Source: JALEFZ01 sp039817415
Lineage (GTDB): Bacteria; Bacteroidota; Bacteroidia; J057
Reading direction: 5' to 3'
Assembly (NCBI GenBank): GCA_039817415.1
Contig: JBCBVV010000019.1
Location: 42,230 to 106,229 of the forward strand
DNA: 64,000 nt
Below the pieces are notes generated by a model, which was not told the DNA's origin, made no database searches, and was given only the letters and a program-made list of their open reading frames with translations. The translations under genes were made by a program, and so were the position numbers. Shown here piece after piece: positions 16,234 to 25,200 of the stretch (its first letter is position 1; each line of letters begins with the position of its first letter).

Positions 16234-18186
16234 ATGAGCAAGTCTTCATTTCTAAGACACAGCATATTATTCCTTCTATCCATTTTGTTTCTTCCGTCTG
16301 CTTACTCTCAAGGAAAGACAAAACCGTCTGATTATGGAATCAAGTCAAAAAAAGCCTTAAAATTCTATCAGGAAGGCTTACAACATGATCGCTATAGAGA
16401 CAGAGGAAAGGCCATGGCGGCATATGAGGCAGCCCTTCAATTGGAGCCTAACTTTGCCCATGCAAAATACAACCTGGGTACTGATCTTTATGTACTTCGC
16501 TCCTATGAAGAAGCCTTACCTTACCTAGAGAGTGCCTATGAACTCAAACCAGAAGACTTTCCAAATGCTGCTTTCCTACTCGGAGAAGTATACTTTTTCA
16601 ATGGTAGGTATGAGCGTGCGCTTCCCTTCCTCCAAGCTTTTGTCAACAATGGCAAGGGCAGAAAAGGCGACCTCAAAAAAGCAGAGGGTAGGCTTAAGCA
16701 TGCCATTTTTGCTGCTACGGCGATCAAAGACTCAGTTGAATTTAATCCAGTCAACCTCGGGCCCAACATCAACAGCCCTGGAGACGAAACACATCCTTTC
16801 TTAACCGCAGATGGTTCTACTCTTTTGTTCACAGGCAAAAGGAGAGGGAGTACAGGAGGAGGCATCAATGAAGACCTCTATATCAGTCAATGGGATCAGA
16901 AAGCCTTCGCGGTTGCCCAAAATATGGGAGCCGTAGTAAATAGTCGAGAAAATCAAGGAGCTGCTAGCATTACACAGGACGGACGGATGATCATCTTTAC
17001 CGCTTGTAACCTAGAAGATGGTTATGGAAGCTGCGATCTTTATTATGCCACAAGGGAAGGAGATACTTGGAGCAAGCCCAAGAACATGGGCGCCCTGATC
17101 AATACAAGACACTGGGAGTCCTATCCTATGTTTTCCGACGATGGCAAAACACTTTTCTTTACCTCAGCCCGACCTGAAGGCGTGGGAGGAAGAGATATAT
17201 GGTATTCCAATTGGACCGGAGAAACATGGACTGAGGCCAAAAATATGGGAACCCCTATTAACTCGGCTGGAGATGAGGTAGCTCCCTTCCTGCATGCAGA
17301 TGGAATTAGTTTCTATTTTTCCTCGAATTTTCATCCTGGTTTTGGGCGTTCAGATCTTTTTGTCAGCTATAAAGGAGAAGATGGAAGTTGGTCTGAACCC
17401 AAAAACATGGGCTATCCACTGAATTCTACCGCAGAAGACCAATCCATCTTTATTGGTGTAAATGGGAAAAGAGCCTTTTATAGCTCCACTAGAAAAGGTG
17501 GCCTCGGTGGAACAGACCTTTATGAATTCGAGATTCCCAAAGAGGTACGCCCCAGAATTGCGACCTTCCTAAGAGGAAAGGTTGTTGATAGCCTGAGTCG
17601 CAAGCCCCTAGCCGCTAGTATCAAACTGCTAGATGTAGAAAAAGGAGATACAGTGAGAAGGGTAAGTACCGACAGGTTCAATGGAGAGTTTCTAGCCTCT
17701 ATGCCTACAGAAAGGGAATACGCAGCCTTCGTAGAGTCAAAGGGATATCTATTCGCCAGTAAAAACTTCTATCTGAAAGAGTTGGAGGATGAGAAATACT
17801 TTGAGGTAGTTATTGAATTAGCTCCTTTCAAAGAAGGCAAACAGGTGGTTTTAAAAAATATCTTCTTCGAATTTAACAGTGCCACCCTAAAATCTACCTC
17901 CACCGTAGAACTTGAGTTTCTTTTCAATTTTCTGAAGAAAAACCCGAGAATGAAGATTGAAATCCAAGGCCATACAGATAATGTTGGTTCACCCGAATAC
18001 AACCTCCAGCTTTCTCAAAATCGAGCTGAAGCTGTTAAAGCCTACCTAGAAGGGAAGGGAATTAATGGCAAGAGAGTCATGGCAAAAGGGTATGGAGAAA
18101 CTCAACCTGTGGCAGGCAATATTACAGAAGAAGACCGCGCCCTCAATCGTCGAACCGAGTTTAAAATCCTTTCTGTAGGCAATTAG
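16234..18186 (+). CDS. Outer-membrane OmpA-family protein with TPR and PD40 repeats
   Basis: From ATG 16234, which gives a good signal peptide (MSKSSFLRHSILFLL, cleavage after AYS), the protein has 650 residues. Domains in order are TPR-like helices (about 35-140), PD40/WD40-like propeller repeats with motifs such as PFLTADGSTLLFTG and YPMFSDDGKTLFFTSARP (about 160-430), a carboxypeptidase-regulatory-like segment (about 440-520), and a C-terminal OmpA peptidoglycan-binding domain with IEIQGHTDNVGSPEYNLQLS and the tail NRRTEFKIL. It probably ties the outer membrane to peptidoglycan. The same architecture is widespread in Bacteroidota, including proteins linked to type IX secretion, but no other T9SS gene is in view. 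An upstream in-frame ATG at 16156 would place a non-signal tail in front. Confidence 0.87.
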   Translation: MSKSSFLRHSILFLLSILFLPSAYSQGKTKPSDYGIKSKKALKFYQEGLQHDRYRDRGKAMAAYEAALQLEPNFAHAKYNLGTDLYVLRSYEEALPYLESAYELKPEDFPNAAFLLGEVYFFNGRYERALPFLQAFVNNGKGRKGDLKKAEGRLKHAIFAATAIKDSVEFNPVNLGPNINSPGDETHPFLTADGSTLLFTGKRRGSTGGGINEDLYISQWDQKAFAVAQNMGAVVNSRENQGAASITQDGRMIIFTACNLEDGYGSCDLYYATREGDTWSKPKNMGALINTRHWESYPMFSDDGKTLFFTSARPEGVGGRDIWYSNWTGETWTEAKNMGTPINSAGDEVAPFLHADGISFYFSSNFHPGFGRSDLFVSYKGEDGSWSEPKNMGYPLNSTAEDQSIFIGVNGKRAFYSSTRKGGLGGTDLYEFEIPKEVRPRIATFLRGKVVDSLSRKPLAASIKLLDVEKGDTVRRVSTDRFNGEFLASMPTEREYAAFVESKGYLFASKNFYLKELEDEKYFEVVIELAPFKEGKQVVLKNIFFEFNSATLKSTSTVELEFLFNFLKKNPRMKIEIQGHTDNVGSPEYNLQLSQNRAEAVKAYLEGKGINGKRVMAKGYGETQPVAGNITEEDRALNRRTEFKILSVGN

Positions 18187-18213
18187 CAATAGATATTTGT
18201 CCTTCTGCAAGGA

Positions 18214-18250
18214 AAACAGCCTTCTGACGTTTATATTCAGAAGGCTGTTT
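18214..18250 (+). terminator. Terminator of the PD40-OmpA gene
   Basis: A perfect 14-bp stem, AAACAGCCTTCTGA (18214-18227) and TCAGAAGGCTGTTT (18237-18250), with a nine-base loop. It ends in TTT-C-T and lies 28 bp after the stop codon. Confidence 0.75.
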
Positions 18251-18279
18251 CTATAACATATTCCCCTAAGTATTTTTTG

Positions 18280-18717
18280 ATGTTACGGAGAGCAGAATTA
18301 GAAGACAAGAAACTCCTGGCCCGCGTCCTGCAGGGCGATCAGGACAGCGAGCTCGTTCTCCTGAAAAAATATGCTTTCATTGTTTCAGATAGGCCTGGAA
18401 AATATCACTTAAATGAGGATTCTGCCCAGAAACTTTATTTAGGCGCATTTGCTGAACTTCTCTCGCAATACAAAGACCAAGAAGAGCAGAGTCAATTATT
18501 CTCCCAAGAACTTCGGCAGATGTTTGCTCAAAAAAGGAAGGACCAAATAGATAGAATTGCCATTCCAGCCCACTATTTGGCCTATCAAAAAGAGTTGTTT
18601 CCTCAAGGACAGAAAATCAGAGACTTCCGCCCACTCCTCTTGTTTCTATTCGCAGCTTTGGTTGCCTTAGGAATTCTCATTTCTTATAGCATCTGGCAAT
18701 CCACCCCTACTCCCTGA
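18280..18717 (+). CDS. Hypothetical protein with sigma-factor-like N-terminus and C-terminal membrane helix
   Basis: This 145-residue protein begins LLARVLQGDQDSELVLLKKYAFIV, which resembles the opening of ECF sigma region 2. No DNA-binding region 4 follows. Instead there is a charged middle and one TM helix near residues 115-137 (RPLLLFLFAALVALGILIS) with a short WQSTPTP tail. It is therefore not a working sigma factor by eye. It could be a membrane-tethered regulator or an anti-sigma-like protein; the function is not known. The start codon follows a T-rich TATTTTTTG box directly. The next gene lies 53 bp downstream. Confidence 0.6.
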   Translation: MLRRAELEDKKLLARVLQGDQDSELVLLKKYAFIVSDRPGKYHLNEDSAQKLYLGAFAELLSQYKDQEEQSQLFSQELRQMFAQKRKDQIDRIAIPAHYLAYQKELFPQGQKIRDFRPLLLFLFAALVALGILISYSIWQSTPTP

Positions 18718-18770
18718 TTTTTGGAATGGAATTCTTGTGTGTACCTTCCCACTATAAGAATCCACTCCTC

Positions 18771-19469
18771 ATGAAAGAAATCCTTCCCAATATCCACCTC
18801 CTTAACCTAGGTAGTGTGAATGCCTATTTGATAACCCAACCAGATGTCATCCTCATCGATACAGGAAGTCCTGGTCAAGCAGATAAGATTGTTTCCTATC
18901 TAGCAAAAATCGGCCTAAAGCTAGAAGATATCAACCATATTCTCCTTACCCATTTGCACCCAGATCACAGTGGAAATGCCGCCTATTTCAAACAAGCATG
19001 TAAAGCAAAAATATACCTTCACAAAGTAGGAGTAGATGAAGCTGAGGAAGGAAACGGAATGATCCAGAAGATGAGTCCCAGCAAAGGAGTCCTCAGCAAC
19101 ATTATCTGGTATGGCTTTGTCAGAAATGTAAACCCGCATATAGAAGCCTTTAAAGTAGATCACCCCCTTAAAGATGGAGATCGTTTGCCGGTGGGAAAGG
19201 GCTTTCAGGTACGCTACGTTCCGGGCCATGATCCTTCCCAAACCGTTTTCCTATACGAGGACCAGGGAGGCATCCTATTCGGAGCAGATACGGTAGCCAA
19301 TTTCACAGGTCTTTCTCCTTTCCCATGCTATGCCAACCATGACCAAGCCAAACAAGATTTCAAGACCATTGGTGCCTTAACATTTGACAAATTGGTTATC
19401 GGACATGGATCTCCCATTCTAAAAAATGCGGATCAAGTATTCAGAAAGAAAATATTGAAGGGAAGCTGA
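18771..19469 (+). CDS. MBL-fold metallo-hydrolase
   Basis: This 232-residue protein has the metallo-beta-lactamase fold signature THLHPDHSG (HxHxDH) near residue 63, a later histidine in VRYVPGHDPSQT near residue 145, FGADTVAN (metal-bridging Asp) and IGHGSP near the C-terminus, so all zinc ligands are present. The family hydrolyses thioesters such as glyoxalase II substrates, lactones and similar bonds; the substrate cannot be told here. An ATG at 18726 would add 15 residues without domain character. The ATG at 18771, giving MKEILPNIHLLNLG, is preferred. A terminator overlaps its stop. Confidence 0.8.
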   Translation: MKEILPNIHLLNLGSVNAYLITQPDVILIDTGSPGQADKIVSYLAKIGLKLEDINHILLTHLHPDHSGNAAYFKQACKAKIYLHKVGVDEAEEGNGMIQKMSPSKGVLSNIIWYGFVRNVNPHIEAFKVDHPLKDGDRLPVGKGFQVRYVPGHDPSQTVFLYEDQGGILFGADTVANFTGLSPFPCYANHDQAKQDFKTIGALTFDKLVIGHGSPILKNADQVFRKKILKGS

Positions 19470-19494
19470 AAAGCTGATGGATTGATAGCTTTTC
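19468..19494 (+). terminator. Terminator of the MBL-hydrolase gene
   Basis: An 8-bp stem, GAAAAGCT (19468-19475) and AGCTTTTC (19487-19494), overlaps the TGA stop of the hydrolase gene and is followed by CTTATTTT. It separates that gene from rarA 14 bp further on. Confidence 0.6.
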
Positions 19495-19507
19495 CTTATT
19501 TTGAGCT

Positions 19508-20809
19508 ATGGATTTGTTTGAAACAAGTGGAGGAAGTTATGGAAAGCATTTGTCCCCCTTGGCCGAGCGGGTTCGTCCGCAGACACTGGACGAAATCATA
19601 GGTCAGAAACATTTGTTGGAGGAAGGAAGTGCTTTCAGACAAGCCATTGAGCGACAAAGAGTCCCTTCTATGATCTTTTGGGGACCTCCTGGGGTAGGAA
19701 AAACCACACTGGCTCAAATTATTGCCAGAACAGCAGAGCGTCCCTTCAGGCAGTTGAGCGCTATATCCTCGGGTGTCAAAGATGTCAGAGAAGTCCTTAG
19801 GTTTGCTGAGGGAAGACCTGGAACCATTCTTTTCATAGACGAGATTCACCGCTTTAACAAAGCCCAACAGGATTCCCTATTGGGAGCTGTTGAAAAAGGT
19901 AGAATTACCCTCATCGGAGCAACCACAGAGAATCCTTCCTTCGAAGTCAACTCAGCCTTATTATCCCGTTCACAAGTATATGTGCTCAAGGCATTGGTCG
20001 AGGAGGAAGTAAGAGAGTTGCTGGAAACGGCCATTCAAAAGGATGAACTGCTATCTGGGATGGATATAGATCTACAGGAAACCCAGGCCATTTTTAGAAT
20101 TGCCGGAGGAGATGCCCGAAAAAGCCTAACTCTGCTTGAAATCTTTGTCAATACACAAGAGGCTTCAGACAAAATCGTTCTTACAGATGAAGCCATCCTG
20201 GCCAGTGCACAAGAGCATATTGCTCTCTACGACAAGGGCGGGGAATTACATTATGACTTGATTTCAGCCTTTATCAAATCTGTTCGAGGGAGTGATCCAG
20301 ATGGGGCGATTTACTATTTGGCCCGAATGCTGGATGGAGGAGAAGATATCAAGTTCATTGCCAGAAGGCTCATTATTCTAGCTTCAGAAGACATAGGCAA
20401 CGCCAATCCTAATGCGTTACTGCTTGCGAATGCATGCTTCCAGTCCATTAATGTCATAGGCATGCCAGAGGCCAGGATTATTCTCGCTCAGTGCACGACC
20501 TACTTGGCTTCTTGCGAAAAGAGCAATGCTGCCTATGAATCCATCAACAAGGCCATAGGCTTTGTTAAAAAGAATCCCCCACATCCAGTCCCTTTACACT
20601 TGAGAAATGCCCCAACCAAGATGATGAAAAACATGGGTTATGGAGCAAATTATAAGTATTCGCATGCTTACGATGGGCAGGATCAACTACAACAATACCT
20701 ACCAGAAGAAGCTTCAGCCGAAAGGTTTTACCATCCCAAGCCCATCGGATCCGAAGTACGTATCCGTAAGTACTTGGAATCCCTCTGGGGAGACAAATAC
20801 CTGAAATAA
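19508..20809 (+). CDS. rarA: Replication-associated recombination protein A (RarA/MgsA AAA ATPase)
   Basis: The 433-residue AAA+ ATPase opens with PLAERVRPQTLDEIIGQKHLL. It has Walker A GPPGVGKTTLAQ near residue 60, Walker B FIDEIHRFNKAQQD near 115, sensor 1 GATTENPSFEVN, an arginine-finger region (LLSRSQV) and the RarA C-terminal tetramerisation part (ARIILAQCTTYLA, with NPPHPVPLHLRNAPTKMMK). It acts at stalled replication forks in the cytoplasm. Length and motifs are normal. The next gene starts one base after its stop. Confidence 0.95.
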   Translation: MDLFETSGGSYGKHLSPLAERVRPQTLDEIIGQKHLLEEGSAFRQAIERQRVPSMIFWGPPGVGKTTLAQIIARTAERPFRQLSAISSGVKDVREVLRFAEGRPGTILFIDEIHRFNKAQQDSLLGAVEKGRITLIGATTENPSFEVNSALLSRSQVYVLKALVEEEVRELLETAIQKDELLSGMDIDLQETQAIFRIAGGDARKSLTLLEIFVNTQEASDKIVLTDEAILASAQEHIALYDKGGELHYDLISAFIKSVRGSDPDGAIYYLARMLDGGEDIKFIARRLIILASEDIGNANPNALLLANACFQSINVIGMPEARIILAQCTTYLASCEKSNAAYESINKAIGFVKKNPPHPVPLHLRNAPTKMMKNMGYGANYKYSHAYDGQDQLQQYLPEEASAERFYHPKPIGSEVRIRKYLESLWGDKYLK

Positions 20810-20810
20810 G

Positions 20811-21155
20811 ATGATGGCCTATTTTCTTCATATTCACCTGCTCATAGCTAACTTCCTGTTTGCCTCCCCCCAACCTTACCAAGCTGTAGACCTATGTGAA
20901 CTAAAAGGCGCTGTTTACATCGAATCTGTTGCGAGCTTAGCGGATTACAGGGTATTTGTATTGGAACAAGAAGACTTCGCAGATTTGCTCGTTTTTAAGG
21001 AGCAGGGTAAGGCATTTTGCGAAGAGGCTGGACATTGGTTTATCACCACATCACGTTCAGAGGCAGACTTTTCTATTTTCCTTGAGGCCTTTGCCGATGA
21101 GGCTGAGCTGAGAATTTTCTATACAGAATTTCCTTCCCTTGCGGGTTGTCCCTGA
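20811..21155 (+). CDS. DUF6150-like small protein with fourfold internal repeat
   Basis: This 114-residue protein has a hydrophobic N-terminus (about residues 1-22) and then a beta-rich domain that I associate with DUF6150 in Bacteroidota (VYIESVASLADYRVFV, with ADLLVFKE). The body is built from four copies of an AD-x-x-V/I-F/Y pattern: ADYRVFV, ADLLVFK, ADFSIFL and AELRIFY. Function is unknown. It starts one base after the rarA stop, so the two are probably co-transcribed and translationally coupled, though a functional link is not implied. It ends in a hairpin at 21179-21206. Confidence 0.65.
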   Translation: MMAYFLHIHLLIANFLFASPQPYQAVDLCELKGAVYIESVASLADYRVFVLEQEDFADLLVFKEQGKAFCEEAGHWFITTSRSEADFSIFLEAFADEAELRIFYTEFPSLAGCP

Positions 21156-21178
21156 TTCAATCTTGCGGAATGTTAGAA

Positions 21179-21206
21179 TCCTGAGAATCAGTTTTGAATC
21201 TCAGGA
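21179..21206. repeat. 8-bp inverted repeat after the DUF6150-like gene
   Basis: TCCTGAGA (21179-21186) pairs perfectly with TCTCAGGA (21199-21206) across a 12-base loop, 24 bp after the stop codon. No T-run follows, so it may be an mRNA-end stem or a weak terminator. Confidence 0.5.
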
Positions 21207-21347
21207 GGGAATAGCCTATTTTTGGAATAATCCACGCCTTAAAGCGTTGAGTAAACAAACCTTCTAGTCTATTCTGCACCTAAATCAATCATTCTTCTAC
21301 ATATTTGCCTATCGAAAAAAATTCTACCTGCAGAATAATTAAGCATT

Positions 21348-22190
21348 TTGAAGACAACTTATATCGAAACAGCAGTCAAATCCACTGCTGAACAACAGGA
21401 TATACTGATCGCCCTGCTTTCAGAGGTGGGCTATGAGGCATTTGAAGACAAGGAAGGAATCTTGAAGGCCTATATTCAAAAGGACCTCTTTGACCAAGAT
21501 CAAATAGAAGCCTTTATCTCCCCCCTTGGCCTAAATAAGGAGGACATACAGCATACGGACTTACCTGCGACCAACTGGAATGCAGTCTGGGAAGCCGAAT
21601 ACCAGTCTGTTGAAGTAGGTATGTTTTGCCAAATTGTACCTTCTCACCGTGAACCCAAGCCTGATTTTGCCCATACCATACGACTTGATCCCAAGATGGC
21701 TTTTGGAACGGGACACCATCAGACTACTCGCTTGATGATCCGTAACATGGCCGAATTGAACTTTGAAGGAAAGCGGGTATTGGACATGGGATGTGGAACC
21801 GGCGTACTCGGAATTTTGGCAAAAATGATGGGTTCTGAACATGTAATCGCCATTGACATCGACAAATGGAGTGAAGAAAATACACTTGAGAATGCACGCT
21901 TGAATGGGGTCTCTGGAATGGAAATTGTACACGGGGATGTAACTGCCATCCCCAATGAGCATTATGATATCATTCTGGCCAATATCAACCGGAATGTATT
22001 GCTTGCCGATATCCCGGCCTATACCAAGCACCTGATACCAAACGGAACTTTGCTGTTAAGCGGCATTTACCAACAAGATGTAGAAATGATCGTGGAAAAG
22101 GCTGAAGAAGCTCATCTTTCCATGGAAGGCATGATTGAGGAAGATGACTGGGTCTCTTTGAAATTAGTGAATGAAGCCGACAGGTTGTAG
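21348..22190 (+). CDS. prmA: Ribosomal protein L11 methyltransferase (PrmA)
   Basis: The 280-residue protein has the PrmA landmarks: TNWNAVWEAEYQSV, DPKMAFGTGHHQTTRLMI, the SAM-binding VLDMGCGTGVLGILA near residue 147, and the acceptor-side ANINRNVLL. It trimethylates ribosomal protein L11. The only sensible start is the TTG at 21348, because a TAA stop lies three codons upstream and no ATG fits. A TACATATTTG promoter-like string lies about 40 nt before the start. Confidence 0.93.
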   Translation: MKTTYIETAVKSTAEQQDILIALLSEVGYEAFEDKEGILKAYIQKDLFDQDQIEAFISPLGLNKEDIQHTDLPATNWNAVWEAEYQSVEVGMFCQIVPSHREPKPDFAHTIRLDPKMAFGTGHHQTTRLMIRNMAELNFEGKRVLDMGCGTGVLGILAKMMGSEHVIAIDIDKWSEENTLENARLNGVSGMEIVHGDVTAIPNEHYDIILANINRNVLLADIPAYTKHLIPNGTLLLSGIYQQDVEMIVEKAEEAHLSMEGMIEEDDWVSLKLVNEADRL

Positions 22191-22293
22191 TATTTAAAAG
22201 CAGATAATTGATCAGTTGTGTAAAATCGTCTCCTGATCATCCATATAGAAGATAAACCTTTATCCTAATACAGGAAATTGAAATCAGACACAG

Positions 22294-25200
22294 ATGAATG
22301 TTAGAACCATTTTATTCGTAGGTCTTGGCATGCTGCTCGGAGGGTGGACCTTCGCACAAAACAGTGCCAAGGGTTTTGATACTGACCCAGCTGTATTTAT
22401 ACAGGAATTTAGTGAAGAGCTAATCCAAAACGGAAAAGAAGCGGGAACAAATGCATCCAACTCATTTCAAACCCTTTGGAATGGGGGCACCTTTTCTGAA
22501 GAGGAAAAAGCTGCCTTCATAGAAGTAGCCAATCAAATGAGCGAAAGAAGCTATGACACTCCCAAAAGCCTTATCGCTTTTACGGAATCCGTGATTGCGC
22601 TAAAAGCCGATCAATCAAAGCTCAAGATCCCCTATGAAGATTTCATAGCTGTCTCTCGACAAACAGTTGCCGAACTCTCCCGCGACAGGGGAACTAAGTT
22701 TTTCAGGCTATTCAACGATTTCCAGCAGAGCGGTAAACCTATTTCCAGAAAGAAATTCTACTGGGAGATGTCCCAAAACAATCCCAAGCTCATTTTCGAA
22801 AGCATTGGGAAAGGTGATAGCACCTACAAAGGTCCAGCCTTGGTGTATGATTTAACTGATGTTCGCTACGAAAATATATACCGCAAGGACAGCACGATCA
22901 TCGCAGAAGGATCAGGCCGTTATTATCCCCTATCCATGGCTTTCATCGGAACTGGTGGAACGGTCAATTGGGAAAAAGTCGGATTGCCTGCCGATCAAGT
23001 TTATGCAGAACTGGGCGACTACTCCCTCAACATGAACCTGGGACTTGTTAAGGTCGATACGGTAGACTTTTACTATAGAGACTTGATCAAGGGTTCTTTA
23101 AAAGGAAAATTTGAAGACCGAGGTGCTGGCTTCAGCAATGTCAAAACAGCAAACTATCCCTTCTTCAAGAGTTACAAGGGAGGTGTAGTCATTGAGAACC
23201 TTCTCCCCAACATTCGCTATGAAGGGGGCTTTTCGATGAAAGGCCTGAGAAGAATAGGTACTTCCTATGATGTGGTAAGTATTGTGGATGAAGAAGAGGA
23301 AAAGAAAGATGATGGCTATTCTGGCTCTTTCCTTATCAAGGAGGAAAAGAAAGATGATGCATTCAGCGGAGAAAGTGAATGGGATTCATATGAAGACGAA
23401 AATTCTTCCTTTGACTCTGATGAAAGTTGGGACTATTCCGATGAATCCTCTTGGGATTCAGGTTCCGGAGGTTCTGATGATGGCTGGGGGGGATGGAGCA
23501 GTGGGCCCTATCAGACAGTCGAACATATTCCTGCCAAGATAGAAATCCAACGTAAAGGAAATACCGTCATGAAGCTGTCCGGTGAGGCTTTCGTTCTGGA
23601 CGATGAATCTATGGTGGGCCGTGCCCTACAGGCAACAGTCTACACCTCCGAATCAGATAGCTTGTATCATCCCTCGATGGATGTGATTTATACAGAACTG
23701 GATTCTACCGTTACCCTAAAAAAACCTAAGAGAAGCGTTTACGCAAAGATTCCATTTACCTCCTCCTTCCATGAATACTTCCTGTACTTCGAGTCTATCA
23801 TCTGGGATTTGGGTGAGGATAAAATTGATTTCACCGCCTTCATCGACAAGGAGAATAAAGCTTCTGCCATTGAATCCTATGACTACTTTACCAAGGCGAG
23901 GTTCAATAAGTATAAAGGCGTTCTGAAGTTCAATCCAATTGGGGCGATTTATCGCTATTCATTCAAACATCCCAATGAGCCTATTTTCCCTGAGAAAATC
24001 GTGGAGGAATACCGTTTGATGAATGACCTCAAGACACTGGAAAGGGCCCTCCCCTCCTTAGAAGGAGATGGGTTCATCCGCTACGACCGCACCACCAAAG
24101 AAATTACCCCCATGCCTAAGCTATATACATGGGGAAAAGCAGCGAGAAAGAAAAAAGACTTTGATGCCATTCAAATCGTATCTAAGGTGGATACAGGTAG
24201 TCATGCGAAGTTGAACCTAGAGACCATGGAGCTTGAACTGAGAGGCGTAAGATCCTTTTCAATGAGCGATTCGGTCTTCGTAAGAGCCGTTCCCTCCAAA
24301 GGGAATGTGAGAGTGGGGAAAAACAGAAAACTAGATTTTGGAGGCTTGGTAGCTGCAGGTCGCCTTAACTTTTATGGAAATGATAGCCTAGAAAGCTTCC
24401 ACTTTGATTATGAGAGCTACAGAATCATTTGTGATTCTATCGACTCCATCCGATTTGTGATGAATCGAAGTTTGGACCGGACAGAAGAAGAAAACCCCTT
24501 GGAAAAGGCTTTGAGCAATACCGTGTTTGAAGGGGTAACAGGGGCCATTCACATTGACAATCCCAATAACAAGAGTGGTGAGAAGGACTATCCCTTCTTC
24601 CCTGTTTTTGACTCTTATTCAAAATCTTATCTCTATTGGGCATCCCCAGATGTAGAAGGGGGCGTTTACTCAAAAGACAGAATGTACTTCGCTGTCGATC
24701 CTTTCGTACTCGATAGTTTAGAGACCTTTGATCCTACCAATCTGCAGTTTGATGGAGAGTTCTACTCCTCTGAAATCTTCCCCAATATCAAACAGCGATT
24801 GCAAGTCATGGATGACTTTACCCTTGGATTCAAGCGAGAAACACCTCCCCAAGGCTATCCGATTTATGAGGGGAATGGGGTCATCAAAGGTGATATTATT
24901 CTAAACAGCATGGGCTTACAGGGTAATGGAACCCTGGAGTACCTTGGAACAATCGCTAAATCCGACTCTTTTGTATTCCACTTTGACTCGGTCATGGCAA
25001 CGGTAAACTACTTCAACATGAAGAAGGGATACCGTAAGGGGGTATACTTCCCGCAAGTAGATGCGAATACCGCACTTTATAAGTGGTACACCAAGGACAG
25101 CACCCTGGCCATTAGTTCCGACTTCGAAGACATGTCGCTCTTTGAAGGAGAAGCGGTATTCACCGGAGACCTGAAAATTTCAGAACTGGGGATGGTGGGT

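Noticed and set aside
23280..23510. Possible tandem repeat or recombination scar in the acidic region
   Set aside because: Only the EEKKDD motif is doubled; the rest is irregular low-complexity sequence, so no true DNA repeat is claimed.
23282..23542. Alternative frame of 86 codons over the acidic insert of the 1597-residue protein
   Set aside because: It arises from the low-complexity GAT/GAA-rich stretch; the large frame continues on both sides without interruption.
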